This document shows, one piece after another, positions 7,458-15,678 of a stretch of 33,325 nucleotides of DNA. The number at the start of each line of letters is the position of its first letter. The first letter of the stretch is position 1. The notes beneath the pieces were generated by a model. That model was not told where the DNA came from. It made no database searches and worked only from the letters and a program-made list of their open reading frames with translations. The stretch is taken from assembly GCA_017983695.1 (NCBI GenBank), contig JAGOAX010000019.1, forward strand, positions 1-33,325, in the 5' to 3' direction. Source of the stretch: Ferruginibacter sp. (GTDB lineage: Bacteria; Bacteroidota; Bacteroidia; Chitinophagales; Chitinophagaceae). A program made the translations under genes and the position numbers.

Positions 7458-8015
7458 TTATGGTTTCTTTTTTATATTCTTCTCCATCCATTCTGCCTGC
7501 GAATTGGCCAGTTGTTCCATTTCAACCTGGGCTGCAATTTTTTCCTGCCCTTTAATTATTGATTTTGTAACAAAGGAATGTTCAATTACTTCATCCTCCT
7601 TCATGCCCAACAGTTTCATTAAGGGTAACATTTTTTCGCTGCCAAAATGCAGGAACAGGGCTTCATCCATTGCGCTATACACAATAATTTGCTGTGGCGG
7701 CCAAAGTTCAATTATATGAAGCTCCTTTGCATGTAAAGGGTAATGCTCTGTAAAAACAGGTGTTTTATTATGTAGCATGGCACTGTGTAAGTTTCTTGCA
7801 TCAATAACCTTTAATTCATCAAGTCCATGCTCCTGAAAGAGTTCTTTAAATTTTTTAAGCGTATCTGCAAACCAGCAAATAAATAAAATATTGGTCTGTT
7901 CTTTTGCTAACGTAAGGCAGGCCTTCATCTTAGCTGTTGTGGTCATGTAAGTTCTGTCAACAAAAATACGCTCCGGCGCTGGTTGCTCTTTTTTTCCGAA
8001 TAAACTAAACGACAT
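7458..8015 (-). CDS. Conserved cytosolic protein of unknown function
   Basis: 185 residues, no signal peptide or membrane helix. The N-terminus MSFSLFGKKEQPAPERIFVDRTY is followed by alternating strand/helix segments (TNILFICWF, LDELKVIDARNLH, KELHIIELWPPQQIIVYSAM). This suggests an alpha/beta fold reminiscent of a nucleotide-binding or SecA/helicase-like half domain, but no Walker motif is present. The C-terminal tail (about 150-185) is helical and charged (GQEKIAAQVEMEQLANSQAEWMEK is one amphipathic stretch). It is divergent from uvrA, sharing a 94-nt intergenic region that contains a 9-bp inverted repeat, AAAACAAAA/TTTTGTTTT. No function assigned. Confidence 0.75.
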   Translation of the reverse strand: MSFSLFGKKEQPAPERIFVDRTYMTTTAKMKACLTLAKEQTNILFICWFADTLKKFKELFQEHGLDELKVIDARNLHSAMLHNKTPVFTEHYPLHAKELHIIELWPPQQIIVYSAMDEALFLHFGSEKMLPLMKLLGMKEDEVIEHSFVTKSIIKGQEKIAAQVEMEQLANSQAEWMEKNIKKKP

Positions 8016-8109
8016 ATTTCATGTATTAAAGCTGCAAATTAATAAAACAAAATTTTAGTCAACCAAACCACATCGGTTTTGTTTTATCTTTACAATATTA
8101 GTAGTATAT

Positions 8110-10980
8110 ATGGCCAAGGCAAAAAAGGCTTCCGCTACGGAGGCAATCAGCAACAACGATTTTATAGAAGTTTTCGGTGCAAGGGAACACAATCTGAAAA
8201 ACATCGATATTAAAATTCCTAAAAACCAGTTAGTGGTTTTTACCGGCGTAAGCGGCAGTGGTAAATCGTCGCTTGCATTTGATACTATTTACAATGAAGG
8301 CCAGCGACGTTACATGGAAAGTTTTAGTGCCTATGCCCGCCAGTTTGTGGGTGATATGGAACGGCCTGATGTTGATAAGATCACCGGCCTTTCCCCGGTA
8401 ATTTCAATTGAGCAAAAAACTACCAATAAAAATCCACGAAGCACTGTTGGCACCGTAACAGAAATTTATGATTTCCTTCGTTTGTTATACGCAAGAGTGG
8501 GAGAGGCGTATAGTTACAACACCGGAAAAAAAATGGTGAAGTTTAGTGAAGAAGAAATTGTGTCGGCCATCTTTGATAAATATCAAAACAAGAAAATAAG
8601 TTTATTAGCCCCTTTGGTAAGAGGCAGAAAAGGGCATTACAGGGAGTTGTTTGAAGAAGTAAGAAAAAAGGGATTTTTAAAAGTAAGAGTTGACGGCGAG
8701 GTTAAAGACCTGGCGCCTAAAATGCAGGTTGATCGTTATAAAATTCATGATATTGAATTAGTGGTGGACAGGTTGCCTGTAAATGATGATATGAAATTGC
8801 GCCTTAGCCAAAGTGTACAAAAAACTTTGCAGCTGGGTAAAGACTTGCTTTTTTTATTGGTTGAAGGAAATGATAAAATAATTCAGTTCAGTAAACACTT
8901 GATGTGTATTGATACCGGTATCAGTTACGAAGAGCCATCGCCTAATGCGTTTTCTTTTAATAGTCCCTATGGTGCATGCCCAACCTGCAAGGGTTTGGGT
9001 AATGTATATACTATTGATATGGATGAAGTACTGCCCGATAAAACAAAAAGTGTAAAAGATGGGGCTATTGTTCCGCTGGGAGAGGAAAGAGAAGCAAGTG
9101 TGTTTCAACAGGTGGTTGTATTTGCAAAAAAACATAAAATTAATTTAGAGAAACCGCTTAAAGATTTACCACAGGCCCAGGTTGATTTATTGTTGTACGG
9201 AGATCAGGGAATTAACGGCGATCTGAATCTTGACCTGAGTGATGAAACAGTTCCGTTAGAATATACCGGGAGTTATGAAGGGATAATTCCTATGCTGAAA
9301 CGCTGGTTTGCTTCGCCAAACAGTAATGAGGCATTAAGAACCTGGGTTGAAAAATATATGCAACTGGCAGATTGTACAACCTGTAACGGTACAAGATTAA
9401 GAAAAGAAAGTCTTTGGTTTAAAATAGACAACAGGAATATTGCTGAGTTATCTGCTATGAATTTAGATAATCTTGCTGCTTGGTTTGATGGTGTTGAATT
9501 GCGGTTAAACAATAAACAGAATGCAATTGCTAAAGATGTTTTAAAAGAAATACGGGAACGGTTACAGTTTTTACTGGATGTTGGTTTATCATATCTTTCT
9601 GTAAGCCGTCCTTCCAGAACTTTAAGTGGCGGCGAAAGTCAGCGCATTAGGTTGGCAACACAAATAGGTTCTCAACTGCAGGGCATTACTTATATTTTAG
9701 ATGAGCCAAGCATTGGCCTGCACCAGCGGGATAACCAGCGGTTGATTGCAGCATTAAAAAACTTACGTGATATTGGTAATAGTGTTTTGGTAGTTGAGCA
9801 TGACAAGGATATTATGATGGCAGCAGATTACCTGGTTGACATTGGTCCCAAGGCCGGTAAGCATGGCGGACAAATTGTTACTGAGGGAACACCTGCATTC
9901 GTTTTGAAATCAAATTCAGATACGGCTCAGTATTTAAGTGGTAAAAAAAATATTGCATTACCTAAGGAGCGGCGGAAAGGGAATGGGAAGTTTATTGAAC
10001 TTACCGGTGTAAAAGGAAATAATTTACAAAACGTATCCACTAAATTTCCTTTAGGTAAATTTATAGTGGTAACCGGTGTTAGTGGTAGTGGTAAATCAAC
10101 TTTAATAAATGAAACGCTTTACCCGCTGCTGAATAAATTTTGCTACAATTCCAAAGCCAATCCGTTAGCGTATAAAAGTATAAAAGGTATTGAACAGATT
10201 GATAAAGTTATTGAAATAGATCAATCGCCTATTGGGCGTACACCAAGAAGCAACCCGGCAACTTACTGTGGATTTTTTACAGACATCAGAACATTATTTG
10301 CAGCGGTGCCAGAAGCAAAAATACGTGGTTATAATGCAGGCCGCTTTTCCTTCAACGTAAAAACGGGCAGGTGTGATGTTTGCGAAGGTGGCGGTATGAG
10401 GGTAATTGAAATGAATTTTTTACCCGATGTATATGTGCATTGCGAAAAGTGTAATGGCAGAAGGTATAACAGGGAAACTTTAGAGATACGCTATAAAGGA
10501 AAAAGCATCAGCGATGTACTGGATATGACAGTGGATGAAGCCGTGGAATTTTTTCAACCTGTGCCATACATCTATCGTAAAATTAAAGTTTTAGAGGATG
10601 TGGGGCTGGGTTACATCACACTGGGGCAAAGTGCTGTAACGCTTAGTGGCGGGGAAGCACAACGGGTTAAACTTTCTACAGAGCTTGGGAAAAAAGATAC
10701 CGGTAAAACATTTTACATTCTGGATGAACCAACTACAGGTTTGCATTTTCAGGATATACAGCATTTGCTGGAAGTATTGTATAAGTTAGTTGACCGTGGT
10801 AATACAGTATTGGTGATAGAACACAATATGGATGTAATAAAAGTAGCCGACCATATTATTGATATTGGCCCCGAAGGTGGCGATGGAGGAGGAAGGATTT
10901 TGTTTGAAGGTCTTCCGGAGGGTCTTGTAAAAGTTGCGGAAAGTTTTACAGGAAAATTTTTGCAGGCAGAGTTAAAATAA
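8110..10980 (+). CDS. uvrA: Excinuclease ABC subunit A
   Basis: DNA-damage recognition ATPase of nucleotide excision repair, which loads UvrB at lesions. The 956 residues have the standard layout. The first ABC half has Walker A GVSGSGKSS (46-54); zinc-finger cysteines CPTCKGLGN and CTTCNGTRL follow; the signature is LSGGESQRIRLA and Walker B is ITYILDEPSIGLH. The second half has Walker A GVSGSGKST, the zinc module CDVCEGGG...CEKCNGRRY, signature LSGGEAQRVKLS and Walker B FYILDEPTTGLH. Length is normal and all motifs are intact. A TATCTTTA sequence at 8085-8092 resembles a -7 box, but no good -33 box pairs with it. It is the only long plus-strand gene in this part of the window. Confidence 0.98.
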   Translation: MAKAKKASATEAISNNDFIEVFGAREHNLKNIDIKIPKNQLVVFTGVSGSGKSSLAFDTIYNEGQRRYMESFSAYARQFVGDMERPDVDKITGLSPVISIEQKTTNKNPRSTVGTVTEIYDFLRLLYARVGEAYSYNTGKKMVKFSEEEIVSAIFDKYQNKKISLLAPLVRGRKGHYRELFEEVRKKGFLKVRVDGEVKDLAPKMQVDRYKIHDIELVVDRLPVNDDMKLRLSQSVQKTLQLGKDLLFLLVEGNDKIIQFSKHLMCIDTGISYEEPSPNAFSFNSPYGACPTCKGLGNVYTIDMDEVLPDKTKSVKDGAIVPLGEEREASVFQQVVVFAKKHKINLEKPLKDLPQAQVDLLLYGDQGINGDLNLDLSDETVPLEYTGSYEGIIPMLKRWFASPNSNEALRTWVEKYMQLADCTTCNGTRLRKESLWFKIDNRNIAELSAMNLDNLAAWFDGVELRLNNKQNAIAKDVLKEIRERLQFLLDVGLSYLSVSRPSRTLSGGESQRIRLATQIGSQLQGITYILDEPSIGLHQRDNQRLIAALKNLRDIGNSVLVVEHDKDIMMAADYLVDIGPKAGKHGGQIVTEGTPAFVLKSNSDTAQYLSGKKNIALPKERRKGNGKFIELTGVKGNNLQNVSTKFPLGKFIVVTGVSGSGKSTLINETLYPLLNKFCYNSKANPLAYKSIKGIEQIDKVIEIDQSPIGRTPRSNPATYCGFFTDIRTLFAAVPEAKIRGYNAGRFSFNVKTGRCDVCEGGGMRVIEMNFLPDVYVHCEKCNGRRYNRETLEIRYKGKSISDVLDMTVDEAVEFFQPVPYIYRKIKVLEDVGLGYITLGQSAVTLSGGEAQRVKLSTELGKKDTGKTFYILDEPTTGLHFQDIQHLLEVLYKLVDRGNTVLVIEHNMDVIKVADHIIDIGPEGGDGGGRILFEGLPEGLVKVAESFTGKFLQAELK

Positions 10981-11012
10981 AAAAATCCACCTGCAAGCAC
11001 ACAGATGGATTT
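10979..11012 (-). terminator. Intrinsic terminator (minus strand) abutting the uvrA end
   Basis: Stem AAATCCA/TGGATTT plus an inner CTG/CAG (one mismatch between them), 8-nt loop; on the minus strand it is followed by seven T. On the plus strand no T-run follows, so it fits minus-strand transcripts (the candidate RNA or the DUF6089 gene) better than uvrA. Confidence 0.7.
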
Positions 11013-11153
11013 ATCAACTCATAAAATTAGTTCAAAGGATAGTAACGAAATCGTTTGAAATCTTGTGGTTTCAGGGGTAAGCAACAAACATTAAAATATT
11101 CGTTGGTTCCTCGGGGGAAGACTTCTGTCGTATCACTTTGTACTACATACTCT
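11013..11153 (-). ncRNA. Candidate structured RNA with 6S-like architecture
   Basis: A non-coding stretch that folds as one long rod. The closing stem is 11136-11145 with 11028-11037 (TAGTACAAAG/CTTTGAACTA, one mismatch). An inner stem is 11118-11125 with 11057-11064 (GAAGTCTT/AAGATTTC, one G-U). A large unpaired central bubble follows, then a terminal stem, CAACGAA/TTTGTTG (11099-11105 with 11082-11088). This closing stem, bubble and apical stem order is the hallmark of 6S RNA, the RNA polymerase regulator. The 5' bubble strand AGTCTTCCCCCGAGG resembles AGTCCCCTGAG of E. coli 6S. A T7 terminator lies just downstream and a TATTTTTA box just upstream. Identity and strand are inferences; a cis leader or sRNA of another class is possible. 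Confidence 0.45.
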
Positions 11154-11164
11154 TAAAAATATTT

Positions 11165-11257
11165 TTATTTCATGTAATGTAATATTAAAAACATGCAGGT
11201 TGCAAGTACAAAAGCAGCTTTCAATGTTACGGGGTTAATTTGTAAATTATTATTCAT
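11165..11257 (-). CDS. Possible 30-residue single-pass membrane peptide
   Basis: Short frame from ATG (11255-11257) to TAA, 20 nt after the stop of the DUF6089-like gene. The peptide opens MNNNLQINPVTLKAAFVLAT and ends in a hydrophobic run to HYMK, so about 18 residues could span a membrane with a short polar N-terminus. A start close behind an upstream stop suggests co-translation. No ribosome-binding site is obvious, and a chance frame this short is quite possible. Confidence 0.3.
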   Translation of the reverse strand: MNNNLQINPVTLKAAFVLATCMFLILHYMK

Positions 11258-11277
11258 GGTATTTGGATTTACATAGT

Positions 11278-12273
11278 TTAATAAACCGATGGGCATCTTG
11301 TTTGTCTAGCTGCCCTTCTTGCAAACGAGCTTTCATAAATTGGTCCTAGCCTGAAACCTACTTTCGCTATCACAGAAAAATAAGTGTCCTTATCTTTTAT
11401 ATCACCACGTTGGGTCCCTCCGGGAAATCTTGTCATGCCGGGATAAATTATTCCAATTGTTTTGTCAGAAAGTTTATAAGCCAATGATGCATCTTGTGCC
11501 GAAAGATATTTAGCATAATCTTTAGGGTCAATGTATTTTTGACTTACATCATCAATATAATCAGTAAATGTTTTGCGGTACAAAACTTCCATACTAACAT
11601 TTACCCTGTCGGATACAAAATATTTTAAACCACCACCCATTGGTATATTCAGTTGGGTTAACTGGTAGGGCTTGCTGTTTGGATATTCCGGCATTCCCTG
11701 TCCTTCGGTACGCAATGGATGCAAAGGATACCAGCTTTTATTTCCTGCGGCATCTGTAAGTGAGCCTTTCGGATTAAAATGAAATAGACCAACTCCAATT
11801 AAACCATAAGGTCGTAACCTTGGTTCATAATCTTCGCTGCTAAAAATCATTGTAGGAAAAATTTCAACACTGGCATTCGCTTCCCACACATTCGTTTTAA
11901 AATCGAGGTTACGTTGCTTACGCCATAATTCATTAATTCCTTTTGTATTTATTACTGCATCATCACCTTCCAGGTAGGTAAGGCTTGCTGCAAGTCTGAG
12001 TCCAAAAAATCTATTGGGATAAACTGTAAGGTATGCACCTTTCATTAATTTGGTAAACTCCAGGTTAAGATCTTTTAAACTGTTTCTACCTTTTCCGGAG
12101 TTACCGCCTAAGTCGCCTAAAAAGAAACTTGGGCCAAAGTTTATACCGGCCTCCCATTTAACTTTTTCGTTGCCAAAAATAAATCCTTGTGAGTATGATT
12201 TGGATAGGAGTGAAAAACAAATCAAGAACAGCAGTAAGGTTTTACCAACAAAGTTGTGTAAACGTGGTTTCAT
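11278..12273 (-). CDS. Outer-membrane beta-barrel protein, DUF6089-like
   Basis: 331 residues. A signal peptide occupies residues 1-28 (hydrophobic core TLLLFLICFSLLSKSYSQ, cut near SYSQ-G). The mature protein has alternating beta-strand patterns (WEAGINFGPSFFLGDLGG, FFGLRLAASLTYLEGDDA, PYGLIGVGLFHFNP, KYFVSDRVNVSMEVLYRKTF). This resembles the DUF6089/PorG-type barrels of Bacteroidota, which often begin with 'GxxxGxxNYxGDL'-like strands. The second-to-last strand region is GFRLGPIYESSFARRAARQT; the last residues (CPSVY) do not give the classical terminal aromatic after a beta strand. Role unknown; location in the outer membrane is inferred. The 146 nt upstream hold no clear promoter. Confidence 0.8.
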   Translation of the reverse strand: MKPRLHNFVGKTLLLFLICFSLLSKSYSQGFIFGNEKVKWEAGINFGPSFFLGDLGGNSGKGRNSLKDLNLEFTKLMKGAYLTVYPNRFFGLRLAASLTYLEGDDAVINTKGINELWRKQRNLDFKTNVWEANASVEIFPTMIFSSEDYEPRLRPYGLIGVGLFHFNPKGSLTDAAGNKSWYPLHPLRTEGQGMPEYPNSKPYQLTQLNIPMGGGLKYFVSDRVNVSMEVLYRKTFTDYIDDVSQKYIDPKDYAKYLSAQDASLAYKLSDKTIGIIYPGMTRFPGGTQRGDIKDKDTYFSVIAKVGFRLGPIYESSFARRAARQTRCPSVY

Positions 12274-12419
12274 CAGAATTCAGATTTAGTGTTTTCTACA
12301 GATACTGGATTAATGCGGGAGTATTACAATTTGCCACAATTCACTCTTCCCAAGGGTATAATTTATAATACTACCTTGATATAACGGAAGCTGTTGCTTA
12401 AATATTGTTTTGTTAAAAA

Positions 12420-12869
12420 TTATTTCGAAAGGATCATTTCAATATGGGGGATATTGTCTTCGAGGTACTGATCGCTGCATTGCACAAATCCCAGCGACTC
12501 GTAGAATTTTTTTAAATATAGCTGGGCACCAATCTTTATTGCGTTACAGTTAAAAAGCTTAAAAGTGTTGTTGATACTCAACTGCATCAGTGCTCTTCCT
12601 GCACCTGTACCACGGTATTTTGGAGAGCTGACCACCCTGCCAATACTGGCTTCGGTATAGGAAATTCCCTGCGGAATTATACGTGTGTATGCAACCAGTG
12701 TAGTATTATCCCATCCCATAAAATGAAAACTTTTCGGGTCTTTATTATCTGCATCCTGGTACACACAATTTTGTTCCACTACAAAAACCTCGTTTCGCAG
12801 CTGCATAATATTATATAACTCAAAAGGAGTAAGTTCTTCAAATTTTTTTAGTACCCAGTGTAATTGCAT
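12420..12869 (-). CDS. GNAT-family N-acetyltransferase, ElaA-like
   Basis: 149 residues, matching the ElaA subfamily. The N-terminus includes FEELTPFELYNIMQLRNEVF and VVEQNCVYQDADNKD, characteristic of ElaA. The acetyl-CoA pyrophosphate loop is in PKYRGTGAGRALMQ, preceded by the beta-4 strand IGRVVSS. The C-terminal YLKKFYESLGFVQC is the usual GNAT closing helix-strand. Its acceptor substrate is unknown. It lies 161 nt downstream of the truncated haemoglobin gene, with a dispersed repeat in the gap. It may therefore have its own promoter (see 12877-12896). Confidence 0.88.
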   Translation of the reverse strand: MQLHWVLKKFEELTPFELYNIMQLRNEVFVVEQNCVYQDADNKDPKSFHFMGWDNTTLVAYTRIIPQGISYTEASIGRVVSSPKYRGTGAGRALMQLSINNTFKLFNCNAIKIGAQLYLKKFYESLGFVQCSDQYLEDNIPHIEMILSK

Positions 12870-12876
12870 ATTCTTT

Positions 12877-12896
12877 ATTTGCCTTTGGCAAATTTA
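12877..12896 (-). promoter_or_regulatory. Possible -7 box within a palindrome before the ElaA-like gene
   Basis: TAAATTTG (12889-12896, minus strand) fits TAnnTTTG. It overlaps a perfect inverted repeat ATTTGCC-TTT-GGCAAAT (12877-12893) that ends 7 nt before the start codon. There is no -33 TTG at the usual spacing, so promoter status is weak. The palindrome could be an operator. Confidence 0.35.
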
Positions 12897-12980
12897 TTTT
12901 TTGTTGTTACAATCATTTAATCTTCAATCGTCTTCACAGGCGTCGCACTCTTCAACAGTATAACTTTATTCAACGCCTTC
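12897..12980 (+). repeat. Dispersed intergenic repeat, family A copy 2
   Basis: Second copy of the element at 2574-2650: TTTTTGTTGTT, CATTTAATCTT, GGCGTCGCACTCTTCAACA and CTTTATTC occur in the same order and orientation. It lies between the haemoglobin and acetyltransferase genes. No frame covers it. Confidence 0.7.
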
Positions 12981-13030
12981 AACTTGTAATCTCCTTCATT
13001 TTAAATATTCTCTGCCTCCTCTGCATGCCA

Positions 13031-13408
13031 TTAATTTGCGTTGCTCATTTTAAACAGCATCAAATCTGCAATTGATTTTGCCCTTGTTTTGGCAAGCGTT
13101 GCAATTTTGCCTTCAAATAATTCATCCAGTGTGGTAAAAAATAAATTCAGCCAGCTTTCAAAATGTTCCTTTTTCAGCGGTAGCTTTTTATTCAGATCAT
13201 AATGCACTTCCATAGCATTTTTTTTATACACCGGGTTGTCTAATAAAATAGTTTCCCAAAAATCCACAATCACGGGAATATGATGGTCCCAGTTTATGGG
13301 TACTACATCAGTAAAAATAAAACCAATAGTGTTATCTTTTTTTACCTTTTTGTAAAACAAAGCAATCAGTTGTTCAATATCTGCCCTGCTGCTGATATCC
13401 GGTTTCAT
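13031..13408 (-). CDS. Group III truncated haemoglobin
   Basis: 125 residues, a typical length for trHbIII (P-type). Compared with Campylobacter Ctb, recalled from family knowledge, the B-helix FYKKVKKD carries the B10 tyrosine (Tyr19). HHIPVIVDFWETILL matches the C/E region, EVHYDLN contains the likely proximal His69, and FESWLNLFFTTLDELF contains the G8 tryptophan. It binds haem and probably O2 or NO in the cytosol; a role in NO or oxygen handling is usual but unproven for this clade. It starts 9 nt after the stop of the L,D-transpeptidase-like gene, so the two are co-transcribed. Confidence 0.9.
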   Translation of the reverse strand: MKPDISSRADIEQLIALFYKKVKKDNTIGFIFTDVVPINWDHHIPVIVDFWETILLDNPVYKKNAMEVHYDLNKKLPLKKEHFESWLNLFFTTLDELFEGKIATLAKTRAKSIADLMLFKMSNAN

Positions 13409-13417
13409 TTTTTGTAG

Positions 13418-14677
13418 TTACTTTAAGTAAGGGAGTATTTCGTTAATAGTTACAGGCTTTAGCTGGTCGTCAATTTCAATTACAATTAAATAACCGTAGG
13501 CACCTCCTGCTTTTTTAACAGCATCCACTAATTTTTGCTGGTTGCTTTCGGTACGTTTGCCATCGGCAGCACTCCATATTTCTTTAGTGCATAAGCAACC
13601 CTGTGTTGGTGTGTGCGGATAATAAGATTTGCCTTTGTAATATTCCGGATCTACTGTAGTACCGTGGGCAATAATTTCTGTACGACCAGCTGAGCCAGCA
13701 TAGAATGCTTCGTAAACCGGGAAATATTGCTGCCATAATTTGGGTAAAAGCGATGTGTAATTATTGCCGAATTGCATAGCAACAGAATCAGGTACTGTAG
13801 ATGATTTTTCGAATGGAAGCAGTAGCTGCATATTGGTGGTGGGGCCAATAAAACTGCTTTTTGAAACATCAAACCCAATTAGTTTAAAAATACCTTGTGG
13901 TGTGTTGCCATTGGTAATATAGCCGGGCATATCAGTAATGCTTCGTGCCAATTGAGGAACATTAAAAATACCGCCGGCGGAATCTAAAATAAAATTACCC
14001 GTACTGTCTCTTACTATAACTATGCCGGGATAATTTCTGTTTTTACGTTGTAAACTAAAAACCAGGGTTTGGCCAGCAAGGTAATTTTTATTGAAAAAAT
14101 CTTTAAGCGGCGGCACCGTGTATTTTTTTTTGCTGAGCTTGTTAAGCAGTATTATAAAAAAAGGGTCAAAGTCGTATTCTGTTGAGCTTTTTTTTATTTG
14201 TGTAATTTGTTTGTGCAGCAGGGTGCTGTACTTTTCTTTTTGATTGTTGGCAAAAATATATTCGGCACACATGCTTAACAGCTTTGCGTTGCTAGTGTTC
14301 TGTGCAAGTGCTGCAACCTGCGGTACAAAATCTGTTTTATAATTTGTGTATACAAATTCCAGCAATGCTCTTTGAAAACCGGCACTTCTTTTTTGTACAC
14401 CATCAAAAGCTGTTTTTACTTTTTGCAATACCCAGGGCTGTTTGTATTGCAATAATTCCATGGCATAAAAAGCATCCTGCCAGTTTTCTTCGGTACTGTC
14501 GGTTAATGGCAATGATAAATTTTTAGTGATGGTGTTTTTTACAATGTTACTGTATGTTTTAGTACGGTTGGCTGCAATGGCATCTTTAAAAACAGGAGTT
14601 TGTGCACCAACAGTAAACTGTAATGCAATAAAAAAAGTGCAAAACATAATTTGCAAACGGGCTGTAATGTTACCCAT
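13418..14677 (-). CDS. Secreted L,D-transpeptidase-like (YkuD-type) protein
   Basis: About 419 residues from the ATG at 14677. The frame is open to 14749, with another ATG at 14719, but the 14677 start puts a clean signal peptide at the N-terminus (MGNITARLQIMFCTFFIALQ, then FTVGAQ). The N-terminal half is helical, with no family recognised. The C-terminal part has the YkuD hallmark: IIAHGTTVDP, about 13 residues, then HTPTQGCLCTKEIW, with His in HGT and catalytic Cys in QGC. Such enzymes cross-link peptidoglycan by 3-3 bridges or attach proteins to it. A second cysteine two residues on (C-L-C) is unusual. It follows the esterase gene and precedes trHb. Fine specificity is not predictable. 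Confidence 0.75.
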   Translation of the reverse strand: MGNITARLQIMFCTFFIALQFTVGAQTPVFKDAIAANRTKTYSNIVKNTITKNLSLPLTDSTEENWQDAFYAMELLQYKQPWVLQKVKTAFDGVQKRSAGFQRALLEFVYTNYKTDFVPQVAALAQNTSNAKLLSMCAEYIFANNQKEKYSTLLHKQITQIKKSSTEYDFDPFFIILLNKLSKKKYTVPPLKDFFNKNYLAGQTLVFSLQRKNRNYPGIVIVRDSTGNFILDSAGGIFNVPQLARSITDMPGYITNGNTPQGIFKLIGFDVSKSSFIGPTTNMQLLLPFEKSSTVPDSVAMQFGNNYTSLLPKLWQQYFPVYEAFYAGSAGRTEIIAHGTTVDPEYYKGKSYYPHTPTQGCLCTKEIWSAADGKRTESNQQKLVDAVKKAGGAYGYLIVIEIDDQLKPVTINEILPYLK

Positions 14678-14751
14678 TGGTATGAGGTTGAAGAGATTGC
14701 GATGCAACGATGCTGCCATGTAAAACTGAAGTTGGTATTTAAAACACAAAC

Positions 14752-15621
14752 TTACTGAACATTAGCTGCTAAAAATGCCTGTATGTTGTTAAAGGCATCG
14801 GTATAAGTTGCCGCATTCCAGTCGCCGTGGCCGCCAGTTGGGTAAAATACATATTGATTAACAGCACCGGTTGTAACCAATTTGTTTTTTAATGCCAGCG
14901 ATTGTGTGGTGGCATTTACCAAAAGATCGGCACCGCCCTGTAAAATAATGGTGGGGCTGCTTTGCGTTGTAACAAAATTTATGGGGCTGCTTTGCTGGTA
15001 TAATGTTGCATTGCTGCTAGGAGTGGCGCCAACAATTAATGCAATGGTGGCTGCAGGCACCAGCCCGGGATTATTGTAAAGGTCCACCATGTCGCTTGGC
15101 CCAAAAAAATCTATTACCGCTTTTATTTTAACGGGGGTGGTGTATTTATAGGCATGAAGTAATGCTAAATGCCCGCCTGCGCTTTGGCCGTTTAAAACAA
15201 ACTTATCGCTTATTAAATATTCGCTGCGTTTGCTGTAAATAAATTCAATGGCAGTTTTAACATCGTTTTCCTGTGTGGGAAAAAAGTTTGCTGTGCCCGT
15301 TGCAAGCCGGTAGTTAATGTTGAAGATGGCATAATCGGGCATGCGTCTTTTAAGGGTATCAATAAAAGCATTTAAATCTGCTTTATCACCACTGCTCCAG
15401 GCGCCACCATGAATAATGATCATGGCTTTGGTGTTGGCAGTGCTGCGGTTGGCGGGCAAAAACACATCCATTTTTTGTGCGGCATCGGTGCCGTAACTTA
15501 GGTTTGAATACGACTGTGCGACAGCAGGATTGGTATTGGTAGTATCAGTGCTGCTTTTTTTGCAGGAAGTTACTATAAGGGTTGCTGCTGTTATAACCAG
15601 GAGTTGTTGTAATATTTTCAT
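14752..15621 (-). CDS. Lipoprotein alpha/beta hydrolase (esterase, HSL/BD-FAE-like)
   Basis: 289 residues. A lipoprotein signal ends in the lipobox IVTSC (Cys20), followed by a Thr/Ser/Asn-rich linker, so it is exported and lipid-anchored. The hydrolase fold shows the oxyanion motif IHGGAWSSGDK, the nucleophile elbow NGQSAGGHLAL, GGADLLV for the acid and GGHGDW for the catalytic His. This is the order of the hormone-sensitive-lipase/BD-FAE group that often de-esterifies carbohydrate or short acyl esters. Length is normal. It ends 75 nt before the chosen start of the transpeptidase-like gene, probably in one transcript. Substrate unknown. Confidence 0.85.
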   Translation of the reverse strand: MKILQQLLVITAATLIVTSCKKSSTDTTNTNPAVAQSYSNLSYGTDAAQKMDVFLPANRSTANTKAMIIIHGGAWSSGDKADLNAFIDTLKRRMPDYAIFNINYRLATGTANFFPTQENDVKTAIEFIYSKRSEYLISDKFVLNGQSAGGHLALLHAYKYTTPVKIKAVIDFFGPSDMVDLYNNPGLVPAATIALIVGATPSSNATLYQQSSPINFVTTQSSPTIILQGGADLLVNATTQSLALKNKLVTTGAVNQYVFYPTGGHGDWNAATYTDAFNNIQAFLAANVQ

Positions 15622-15678
15622 GGTGCATAGTTTTAACGAAAGATAATAATTTAACTATGGTTTACTTACAAAAAATAG

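Noticed and set aside
6371..12360. CCCAAGGG-type palindromes at about 6371, 7358 and 12349
   Set aside because: Only 8-12 nt with no shared flanks; likely chance or unrelated hairpins.
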